Shown: positions 7,627 to 13,386 of the stretch, piece by piece
How the letters are laid out: the number at the start of each line of letters is the position of its first letter
Position numbering within the stretch: the stretch's first letter is position 1
Assembly (NCBI GenBank): GCA_036000545.1
Contig: DASYVD010000024.1
Span: 1 to 14,120, forward strand
DNA: 14,120 nucleotides
Source of the DNA: DASYVD01 sp036000545
Lineage (GTDB): Bacteria > Actinomycetota > UBA4738 > CALAEC01
Direction: 5' to 3'
Translations under genes and position numbers: made by a program
The notes under the pieces: generated by a model
Told to the model about the DNA's origin: nothing
Databases searched by the model: none
What the model saw: only the letters and a program-made list of their open reading frames with translations

Positions 7627-7632
7627 ATCATA
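7627..7632 (-). promoter_or_regulatory. -10 box of a probable leaderless promoter for the ureohydrolase gene
   Basis: The minus strand reads TATGAT at 7632-7627, six bases, then GTG at 7620. A start of transcription seven bases after the box would be the first base of the GTG codon. The hexamer 17 nt upstream (CCTAGC) is not a recognisable -35 box, so activator help is plausible. It lies in the 30-bp gap after the dienelactone hydrolase-like gene. Confidence 0.5.
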
Positions 7633-7650
7633 CTGTCGAGCCGAGGCTGG

Positions 7651-8418
7651 CTAGGAGCGGTTCGCCTCGACGAACCGGAGCATCCGCGTCCACGCGTCGG
7701 CCGCGGCGCCCTGGTGCTCGGCGAAGGACCGATCGAAGAACGAGTGGGGCGCGCCCTCGTACACGACGAGCTCGTTCGGGACGCCGGCGTCGTCGAGCGC
7801 TTCGCGGAAGGCGTCGATGTGCTCCGGCAGGATCTTGCGGTCCGCTCCCCCGAACAGACCCAGCACGGGAAAGTCGAACCGACCAGCAAGCGCCACTGGG
7901 GCTGACGGATCGCCCGGCTCCTCCTCTGCGACCCGCCCGTAGAACCCAATCACCCCGGCCAACCCATTGTCCTCGGCAGCCTGGTTGAACGAGAGCCGCC
8001 CTCCCATGCAGAAGCCCACGGTGAAGACGGCGGACGCTCCCCCGCCCTCCGCGGACCTGACATGAGCGATCGCCGCGGCCACGTCGAGGGCGACCGAGCG
8101 ATCCTCCAGTTGGGCCACGTGCCGCTCGTAGTCGAAGCCGTCTCCCCGGTCTCCGACCCCGGCGGTCCTGCCGAAGTAGTCGATGGCGGTGGCGTGCACT
8201 CCGGCCTCCGTGAAGCGGATGGCGAGCTCCTCGTAGAAGGGATGGAGGCCCCTGACGTCGGGGAGGATCACCATCCCGGGGGCTGACGCGGCCTCGGTAC
8301 GGGCACTGAACGCTCGGAACTCGTTGCCGTCGGCCGCCGTGAGCACGACCCGTTGTCCCGATCCGCTGCCTCCCCGGACTGGCGGGGGCGGAGGACGAGA
8401 CGACGCGTCGTGACACAT
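7651..8418 (-). CDS. Dienelactone hydrolase family alpha/beta hydrolase
   Basis: A 255-residue cytoplasmic alpha/beta hydrolase. The catalytic triad of the dienelactone hydrolase family is visible: nucleophile Cys137 in VGFCMGGRLS (cysteine in place of the usual serine), Asp193 in FGGADRKI, and His225 in GAPHSFFDR. The early VILPDVRGLHPFYEEL motif is also typical. The classical reaction opens dienelactones in chlorocatechol breakdown, but most family members have unknown substrates, and nothing here suggests an aromatic pathway. The first 20 residues are Pro/Gly-rich and poorly conserved-looking, so a slightly later start is possible; ATG at 8418 is the best candidate. It lies upstream of the ureohydrolase on the same strand with a 30-bp gap and may be partly cotranscribed with it. 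Confidence 0.88.
   Translation of the reverse strand: MCHDASSRPPPPPVRGGSGSGQRVVLTAADGNEFRAFSARTEAASAPGMVILPDVRGLHPFYEELAIRFTEAGVHATAIDYFGRTAGVGDRGDGFDYERHVAQLEDRSVALDVAAAIAHVRSAEGGGASAVFTVGFCMGGRLSFNQAAEDNGLAGVIGFYGRVAEEEPGDPSAPVALAGRFDFPVLGLFGGADRKILPEHIDAFREALDDAGVPNELVVYEGAPHSFFDRSFAEHQGAAADAWTRMLRFVEANRS
7658..7677. promoter_or_regulatory. 20-bp palindrome upstream of the ureohydrolase promoter (candidate activator site)
   Basis: Arms CGGTTCG (7658-7664) and CGAACCG (7671-7677) are perfect 7-bp reverse complements with a 6-nt spacer. The element lies in the last codons of the hydrolase gene, at about -38 to -57 relative to the predicted leaderless start of the ureohydrolase mRNA, next to a promoter without a good -35 box. 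A dimeric activator site is inferred. Coding constraint or chance could also explain it. Confidence 0.3.
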
Positions 8419-8422
8419 CCGG

Positions 8423-8452
8423 GTCCTACCTGAGCTTTCCGCGGTTTCGCAA
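8423..8452 (-). promoter_or_regulatory. Weak candidate promoter of the dienelactone hydrolase-like gene
   Basis: The minus strand has TTGCGA (8452-8447), an 18-nt spacer and TAGGAC (8428-8423), then four bases before the ATG at 8418. The -35 and spacing are good, but the -10 box lacks its conserved final T and sits unusually close to the start codon. Confidence 0.3.
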
Positions 8453-8540
8453 GGGCGCCTCAGACGTCGGACTTATCCGCGCGATCGTACCCGACCGCAT
8501 CACGGCCCAGCCCCGACGACCCCGAGATTCCCGACTGGAT

Positions 8541-8572
8541 CGGGACACCGCTCCCGTGACCCCGGGACACCG
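8541..8572. repeat. 10-bp direct repeat upstream of the lipoprotein gene
   Basis: CGGGACACCG occurs at 8541-8550 and again at 8563-8572, 22 bp apart start to start, which is about two helical turns. The first copy overlaps the palindrome at 8529-8545. Equal spacing on one DNA face is what a tandemly bound regulator would need. Chance similarity in GC-rich DNA is the alternative. Confidence 0.35.
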
Positions 8573-8603
8573 GGCGCGCCACCCTCCTCTCGGAACCGAC
8601 GAT

Positions 8604-8610
8604 AAGGAGG
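8604..8610 (+). promoter_or_regulatory. Ribosome binding site deciding the lipoprotein start
   Basis: AAGGAGG at 8604-8610 is a near-perfect Shine-Dalgarno. It is only one base from the ATG at 8612 but seven bases from the in-frame ATG at 8618, so 8618 is the better start although 8612 is also open. Confidence 0.75.
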
Positions 8611-8617
8611 GATGGCA

Positions 8618-9472
8618 ATGGGAATCACCACAAATGGAGGCCGGGTGGCGGCCCTGGGCGTCCTCGCGGTCCTAGCCCTGACAGCCTGCGCTCGGCAGGC
8701 GGTAGCGCCCGAACAGCCAGCTGCTCCCGCCCAGGCGAAGCCGCAGCAGGTGACCATCGCCGCCGGCGACGGGTGGGAGGTCACCGGGCTCGACACGCTG
8801 AAGGCCGGCTGGGTCACGATTACCTTCAACACGCTCCAGGGCGAGGGCGATCACGGCCTCGAGGTCGTCCGGTTCAAGCAGGATGTGAGCATCGAGCAGC
8901 TCCTCTCCACCGAGGATCCCGAAGAGTTCCTGGAGATGGCGGAGCCTCTCGGAGGATTCGTCGGGATCACGGGCGCGGAGAGCCACACCATCACTCTCGA
9001 GCTGGAGGCCGGGTCCTACGGGATGGTCGACTTCGGCGGAACTGAGGAAGGCCCGAACTTCGCGCGTGGGATGACGGCCACCTTTGAGGTCACGCAGGGC
9101 GACGGGACGGCCGGGATCCGCCCGGCCTCCGACGGCGAGATCGTGATGCGCGAGTTCGCCATCGAGCTCCCCGACGGCTTCACCGGACAGGGGACCTATC
9201 TCGTGCGCAACACCGGCGGCCTCATTCACGAGCTGAACATCGGCCGGGTCCCGCCGGGGATCGACCCGATCGAAGAGCTCAAGCGTCACGCCGAGACGGG
9301 CCGCGGCCGCATGACAGAGGTTCCCGGCCTGGCCATGATCGGCCCCGGGCGGGAGGCCTACCTGGAGCTGAACCTCACCCAGGGCCCCTACGTCTTCGCC
9401 TGCTTCTTCAGCGGAGGACCCGAGGGCGTCCACGCGCTCCAGGGAATGTACGCGCCCGTCACCGTGGGCTGA
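8618..9472 (+). CDS. Secreted lipoprotein with two cupredoxin-like domains
   Basis: A 284-residue exported protein. Residues 9-24 form a signal peptide ending in lipobox LTAC, so Cys24 should carry the lipid anchor; a Pro/Ala/Gln linker follows to about residue 43. The mature part appears to be two beta-sandwich halves, about 44-160 and 172-284, each with an early His (His79 in GDHGLEV, His204 in IHELNI) and a final strand ending in FEVT or VTV. The second half has a complete type 1 copper-like set, His204, Cys262 in YVFACFF, His272 and Met277 in HALQGM. The first half keeps His79 and Met152 but lacks the Cys and second His. A membrane-attached copper or electron-transfer role is inferred. 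The gene stands alone: divergent from the upstream gene and followed by a strong terminator hairpin, then a two-component system. Confidence 0.82.
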   Translation: MGITTNGGRVAALGVLAVLALTACARQAVAPEQPAAPAQAKPQQVTIAAGDGWEVTGLDTLKAGWVTITFNTLQGEGDHGLEVVRFKQDVSIEQLLSTEDPEEFLEMAEPLGGFVGITGAESHTITLELEAGSYGMVDFGGTEEGPNFARGMTATFEVTQGDGTAGIRPASDGEIVMREFAIELPDGFTGQGTYLVRNTGGLIHELNIGRVPPGIDPIEELKRHAETGRGRMTEVPGLAMIGPGREAYLELNLTQGPYVFACFFSGGPEGVHALQGMYAPVTVG

Positions 9473-9480
9473 GGTTCGAC

Positions 9481-9505
9481 GGGGGGCGGCGCCCGGCCGC
9501 CCCCC
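9481..9505 (+). terminator. GC-rich hairpin terminator after the lipoprotein gene
   Basis: A perfect 10-bp stem (GGGGGGCGGC at 9481-9490, GCCGCCCCCC at 9496-9505) closes a 5-nt loop eight bases after the stop codon. It is followed by TTCCCCTCTT, a pyrimidine-rich but poor U-tract, as is common for high-GC actinobacterial terminators. It would insulate the lipoprotein mRNA from the downstream kinase gene. Confidence 0.75.
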
Positions 9506-9528
9506 TTCCCCTCTTCCGAGAGCGTCTC

Positions 9529-9547
9529 TATCCTGCGAGCGAAGGAG
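9529..9547 (+). promoter_or_regulatory. Candidate -10 box and ribosome binding site of the kinase operon
   Basis: TATCCT at 9529-9534 fits TANNNT and would start transcription near 9541. AAGGAG at 9542-9547 is a good Shine-Dalgarno, five bases before the GTG at 9553. No clear -35 box is seen, so the promoter part is weak while the ribosome binding site is convincing. Confidence 0.4.
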
Positions 9548-9552
9548 AGCGA

Positions 9553-11598
9553 GTGTCGAGCACAGGAGGCGACCGGCGGCGAGGCTCCAGGGTTCTGGCG
9601 TGGAGCCTGTTCGTCGCCACGATCGCGGTGGCCGCGGGTGATATCGCGCTCGGCCTGCCGCTGGGGAAACGGTTGTCACAGGGTCTCACCGATTCATTGT
9701 TCCCGGTGGTGTTCGCGTTCGTCGGAGCCCTTATCGCCTCCCGCAAGCCTCGCAACGCGGTGGGATGGACGTTCCTGGCGGCGGGCTTCGTGTACGCGGC
9801 GAGCGTGCTGCTCGAGATGTATGCCCGTCAGGGGCTCACTCTGGATCCGAACCTCCACGACGCACTTCCCCTGCCTCGTCCGGATCCGCTTCCGCTCGCC
9901 GAGGAGGTGTCATGGCTGAACATGTGGTTGTGGTTCCCGAGCCTCATCGGCCTGATCGTGTTCATCCCGTTGCTATTCCCGGATGGCCTGCCGCCCTCGC
10001 CTCGGTGGTGGTGGGTGGCGTGGCTCGCCGCGCTCGGCTTCGCCGTCATCTTCGTCCCCACCGCGGTGGCGGGTTGGCCCCTGCGCGGCACGATCCTGCT
10101 CGGTGACTTCGAGTCCCGCCCGGAGTTTGAGTGGACGTTCTATCCGGCGATGGTTGGACTCTCCCTGATCGGCATAGCGGCGGTGGGGTCCGTCGCCAGC
10201 GTAGTGGTTCGGTTCCGGCGGTCCCGCGGGGTCGAGCGGCAGCAGCTGAAGTGGTTCGTCTTCGCCGCCACCATCTTGTTGCTGGCGGCGATCAACGCAT
10301 TCACTCCCTGGACCGCCCCCGAATGGGTCCTTACGTTCGCAGTCCTGGGGCTCGTCGTGGCGGCGGGGATCGCCATCCTCAAGTACCGCCTCTACGACAT
10401 CGACCTGGTCATCAACCGGTCGCTGGTCTACGGGTCGCTCACCGCGCTCGTGGTGGCCCTGTACGTCGGCACGGTCACTCTCCTGGGACGTCTCTTCAAT
10501 CCCGGTGGACTGGGAGTCGCGTTGGTCGCGACCGCGGTCGTCGCCGTGCTCTTCAATCCACTGCGCGAGCGACTTCAACGAGGAGTCAACCGCCTGATGT
10601 ACGGGGAACGCCACGATCCGTACGCGGCGCTCTCACGACTTGGACGGAGTCTCGAGGCGTCGATCTCTCCGGGAGAGGTCCTTCCCAGGGTTACCGAGAC
10701 GGTTGCTCAGGCCCTCCGGGCGCCGTACGTGGCCGTCGAGCTCCGACGCGACGACGGGTTCGAGCCGGCCTCGAGCTACGGCAATTCGGTGGATGACTCG
10801 GTAGAGGTGCCGCTCGCATACCAAGGGGAAACCGTGGGTCGGCTGGTGGTGGGGACGCGAAGCCCGGGCGAACGCTTCTCGGCGGCCGACATGCGGCTTC
10901 TCGAGGACCTCTCCCGCCAGGTCGGCGTGGCGGTTCACGCCGTGCGTCTCACTACAGACCTTCAGCGTTCCCGAGAGCGCCTGGTGATGACCCGGGAGGA
11001 GGAGCGCCGCAGGCTCCGCCGTGACCTGCACGACGGCCTGGGCCCCACCCTCGCCGCGGTGGCCCTTCAGGTCGAGACGGTCCGGAGTCTTCTCCGCGAC
11101 GATCCGGCGGCCGCCGATGCCCTGCTGGCCAAGCTGAAGGTCGAGACCCAGTCCGCGATCGCGGGCATCCGGAGGATCGTGTACGACCTCAGGCCTCCGG
11201 CCCTCGATGAGCTGGGCCTCGTCGGAGCCCTCCGCGAGGAGGGATCCCGCTTCGTCACCAATGGCGGTCCTCTCTTGGTGTCGGTGGAGAGTTCCGAGGA
11301 CCTGCCGCCGCTGCCGGCCGCGGTGGAGGTGGCCGCGTACCGCATCGCTCTGGAGGGGATCACCAATGCAGCCCGTCACTCCGGAGCGAGCACGTGCGTT
11401 GTGCGGATCGCGAGCAATGGCGGCCTGGACGTGGAGGTCCGGGACGACGGACGAGGCCTGCCCGCGGACTTCCGGGCGGGAGTGGGCCTGACCTCGATGC
11501 GCGAGCGCGTCGCCGAGCTGGGAGGGACATTCACCGTCGAGCCCGCCGTCCCGGCCGGGACCCGGATCTTCGCGCACCTTCCGGTGGACCAGCCGTGA
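9553..11598 (+). CDS. Membrane sensor histidine kinase, NarL-type (HisKA_3), with GAF domain
   Basis: A 681-residue sensor kinase. Roughly ten hydrophobic segments fill residues 13-335, with short loops and no large extracellular domain, so the signal is probably sensed within or at the membrane. A characteristic KYRLYDIDLVINRSLVYGS stretch lies at about 277-295. A GAF-like domain spans about 355-465, a coiled linker leads to the HisKA_3 dimerisation helix with phosphoacceptor His493 in RRDLHDGLGPTLA, and the HATPase_c domain follows with the N box at Asn605 (GITNAARHS), DDGRGL at 631-636 and GLTSMRERV. The family autophosphorylates on His and passes phosphate to NarL/LuxR-type regulators, one of which begins in a GTGA overlap with the kinase stop. 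The GTG start is supported by AAGGAG. The stimulus is unknown; the nearby cupredoxin lipoprotein is not an obvious partner, being separated by a terminator. Confidence 0.92.
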   Translation: MSSTGGDRRRGSRVLAWSLFVATIAVAAGDIALGLPLGKRLSQGLTDSLFPVVFAFVGALIASRKPRNAVGWTFLAAGFVYAASVLLEMYARQGLTLDPNLHDALPLPRPDPLPLAEEVSWLNMWLWFPSLIGLIVFIPLLFPDGLPPSPRWWWVAWLAALGFAVIFVPTAVAGWPLRGTILLGDFESRPEFEWTFYPAMVGLSLIGIAAVGSVASVVVRFRRSRGVERQQLKWFVFAATILLLAAINAFTPWTAPEWVLTFAVLGLVVAAGIAILKYRLYDIDLVINRSLVYGSLTALVVALYVGTVTLLGRLFNPGGLGVALVATAVVAVLFNPLRERLQRGVNRLMYGERHDPYAALSRLGRSLEASISPGEVLPRVTETVAQALRAPYVAVELRRDDGFEPASSYGNSVDDSVEVPLAYQGETVGRLVVGTRSPGERFSAADMRLLEDLSRQVGVAVHAVRLTTDLQRSRERLVMTREEERRRLRRDLHDGLGPTLAAVALQVETVRSLLRDDPAAADALLAKLKVETQSAIAGIRRIVYDLRPPALDELGLVGALREEGSRFVTNGGPLLVSVESSEDLPPLPAAVEVAAYRIALEGITNAARHSGASTCVVRIASNGGLDVEVRDDGRGLPADFRAGVGLTSMRERVAELGGTFTVEPAVPAGTRIFAHLPVDQP

Positions 11599-12263
11599 CC
11601 GACACCATCCGAGTGGTGATCGCCGACGACCACCCGGTGTTCCGGGACGGGCTCCGCGGCATCCTGGGCTCGGCCGAAGGCGTGGACGTGGTGGCGGAAG
11701 CGGGCACCGGGGAGGAAGCCGTCGCGGCGGTGGCCACCCATCAACCCGACGTCGTGGTGATGGATCTGCACATGCCCGACCTGAACGGGATCGAGGCCAC
11801 GCGCCGGATCCTCCACCAGAGCCCCCACGTCGGGGTGGTGGTCCTCACCATGTTCGAGGACGACGCCTCGGTATTCGCCGCCATGCGGGCGGGCGCCCGC
11901 GGGTACCTCCTCAAGGGAGCGGACAAGGCCGAGATCCTCCGGGCCATCCAGGCGATCGGCTCGGGCGAGGCCATCTTCGGTCCGGCCATCGCCCGGCGGG
12001 TCATCGAGTACTTCTCCGCCCCCCAGGTCGCCGGGCCGCCGCTCGCCTTCCCCGAGCTCACCGCTCGGGAGCGGGAGATCCTCGACCACATCGCCCAGGG
12101 ACTGAACAACGAGGCGATCGCGCGGAAGCTGTACCTCTCACCCAAGACGGTCCGGAACCACGTCTCGAACATCTTCGCCAAGCTCCAGGTGGCGGACCGG
12201 GCCCAGGCCATCGTGCGGGCCCGCGACGCCGGCCTCGGTCAGCGACCCGGGGATGCGGGCTGA
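11595..12263 (+). CDS. NarL/FixJ-type response regulator with LuxR DNA-binding domain
   Basis: A 222-residue cytoplasmic transcription factor. The receiver domain (about 4-120) has the acidic pair Asp11-Asp12 in ADDHPVF, phosphoacceptor Asp57 in VVVMDLHMPD, switch Thr85 in VVLTMFE, and Lys107 in GYLLKGADK. After a Pro-rich linker, the LuxR-type helix-turn-helix covers about 153-215 (LTAREREILDHIAQG, then NNEAIARKLYLSPKTVRNHV). The GTG start at 11595 overlaps the kinase stop by 4 nt, indicating a cognate pair and coupled translation. The longer open frame reaching back to 11394 is inside the kinase gene and was discarded. The gene ends five bases before the polymerase start, so all three probably share an mRNA. 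Targets are unknown. Confidence 0.93.
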   Translation: MTDTIRVVIADDHPVFRDGLRGILGSAEGVDVVAEAGTGEEAVAAVATHQPDVVVMDLHMPDLNGIEATRRILHQSPHVGVVVLTMFEDDASVFAAMRAGARGYLLKGADKAEILRAIQAIGSGEAIFGPAIARRVIEYFSAPQVAGPPLAFPELTAREREILDHIAQGLNNEAIARKLYLSPKTVRNHVSNIFAKLQVADRAQAIVRARDAGLGQRPGDAG

Positions 12264-12268
12264 GCCCC

Positions 12269-13312
12269 TTGACCCGGTACGTCCTGCACGTCGATCTCGA
12301 TCAGTTCATCGCCGCGGTGGAGGTGCTGCGCCGGCCGGAGCTGAGGGGGAAGCCCGTCGTCGTTGGAGGCGACGGCGACCCTTCCAAGCGCGGCGTGGTC
12401 ATGACGGCCTCCTACGAGGCTCGGCGGTTCGGGGTCGGGTCCGCGATGCCTCTCCGGACCGCCTACCGGAAGCTTCCCGAGGCCGTGTTCCTGCCCGCCG
12501 ACCCGGACGCCTACCGGGCCGCCTCCGGCGAGGTCATGAACACGCTCCGCACATTCCCCGGCACACTCGAGGTGGCCGGGTGGGACGAGGCCTTCCTGGA
12601 GGCCGACACCGAAGACCCCGAGGCCCTGGCCCGGGACATCCAGACAGCCGTCCTCGACAAGACCGGCCTCCACTGCTCCGTGGGCATCGGGGACAACAAG
12701 CTCCGGGCCAAGCTGGCCACCCCGTTCGGCAAGCCCGGCGGAGTCTTCCGACTCACCGCGGCGAACTGGCACGAGCTATTAGACCGCCGCCCGACCTCGG
12801 CCCTATGGGGCATCGGGAAGAAGATTGCCCGGCGGCTCGAGTTTCTCGGGATCCGCACCGTGGCCGAGCTCGCCGCGGCCGACGAGGAACGCCTGGCCCG
12901 TGCGTTCGGGCCGAACACCGGGCCGTGGCTTCGCCGCCTGGCCACCGGCGAGGTCCACTCCCACGTCACCGCCGAGCCCCACGTGGCCAGGGGTCGGGGC
13001 CACGAGCGCACCTTCCAGGAGAACATCGAGGATCTCACAGCCCTCCGAGAGGAGATCCGGAAGCTCATCCGGGAGCTCACAGAAGAGCTAGTGAAGGAAG
13101 ATCCCCGGCCGATCGTCCGCGTGGTGGTCAAGGTGCGGTTCGCTTCATTCTTCACTGCCACGCACGGAGTCAAGGTGGAACCGCCCGCCCAGCTCGCCGA
13201 GGACGCCGACAAGGCCACCGACGCTCTCGAACGGGCCGCCCTCGAGGCACTCGATCGCTTCGACCTCGACCGCCCGGTCCGGCTGCTGGGCGTGCGAACG
13301 GAGTTCGCCTGA
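12269..13312 (+). CDS. dinB: Y-family DNA polymerase, DinB2-like (polymerase IV family), with non-aromatic steric gate
   Basis: A 347-residue translesion polymerase. Catalytic carboxylates are Asp9 in HVDLDQFIAAVE and Asp106-Glu107 in GWDEAFLE; SYEARRFGVGSAMPL at 48-62 is the finger motif. The thumb helix-hairpin-helix is LWGIGKKIARRL at 179-190, and a little-finger domain covers about 240-345. The position after Phe13, normally Phe or Tyr and the gate against ribonucleotides, is Ile14. Mycobacterial DinB2, which shares the HVDLDQF and GWDEA signatures, has Leu there and is known to insert ribonucleotides, so relaxed sugar choice is inferred. The chain ends just after the LLGVR strand, without a C-terminal sliding-clamp peptide. 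The TTG start at 12269 lies five bases after the response regulator stop, with no good ribosome binding site. Codons 170-171 are CTA TTA, rare in such GC-rich DNA. No LexA-type box is seen nearby. Confidence 0.92.
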   Translation: MTRYVLHVDLDQFIAAVEVLRRPELRGKPVVVGGDGDPSKRGVVMTASYEARRFGVGSAMPLRTAYRKLPEAVFLPADPDAYRAASGEVMNTLRTFPGTLEVAGWDEAFLEADTEDPEALARDIQTAVLDKTGLHCSVGIGDNKLRAKLATPFGKPGGVFRLTAANWHELLDRRPTSALWGIGKKIARRLEFLGIRTVAELAAADEERLARAFGPNTGPWLRRLATGEVHSHVTAEPHVARGRGHERTFQENIEDLTALREEIRKLIRELTEELVKEDPRPIVRVVVKVRFASFFTATHGVKVEPPAQLAEDADKATDALERAALEALDRFDLDRPVRLLGVRTEFA

Positions 13313-13315
13313 GGA

Positions 13316-13348
13316 AGGAATCTCGCCAGGGCCCGGAGAAACATTCCT
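13316..13348 (+). terminator. Imperfect hairpin after the polymerase gene
   Basis: AGGAAT (13316-13321) pairs with ATTCCT (13343-13348), and CTC (13322-13324) with GAG (13336-13338), leaving an AAAC bulge and a GC-rich loop. It begins four bases after the polymerase stop. There is no U-tract, so it may only slow or process the transcript rather than terminate it. Confidence 0.3.
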
Positions 13349-13386
13349 GCATCGGTCCACTGGGGGCCCGAATACAGGGGGGCGAG

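Larger units (their letters stand above)
8419..8617. other. Divergent intergenic region
   Basis: This 199-bp gap separates the minus-strand hydrolase from the plus-strand lipoprotein gene and must hold both promoters. It contains a weak -35/-10 pair for the hydrolase, a 17-bp interrupted palindrome TCCCGACTGGATCGGGA at 8529-8545, a 10-bp direct repeat overlapping it, and the lipoprotein ribosome binding site. I could not identify a convincing plus-strand -10 box, and I see no small gene or RNA motif. Confidence 0.5.

Noticed and set aside
7658..7677. The palindrome CGGTTCG-N6-CGAACCG as a LexA box
   Set aside because: Actinobacterial LexA sites have GAAC first and GTTC second with a 4-nt centre. 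Here the half-site order is reversed and the spacer is six.
6637..7905. Plus-strand open frame of 422 residues opposite the ureohydrolase
   Set aside because: It is antisense to a gene with all six metal ligands intact and shows no recognisable domain.
12200..12270. LexA (SOS) box upstream of the polymerase gene
   Set aside because: I looked for a GAAC-N4-GTTC type palindrome and found none. The gene appears to depend on the upstream two-component transcript.
12253..13386. Extension of the small secreted protein frame back through the polymerase gene
   Set aside because: It is an Arg/Pro-rich shadow of the polymerase. The true start is the ATG at 13387, in front of a clear signal peptide.
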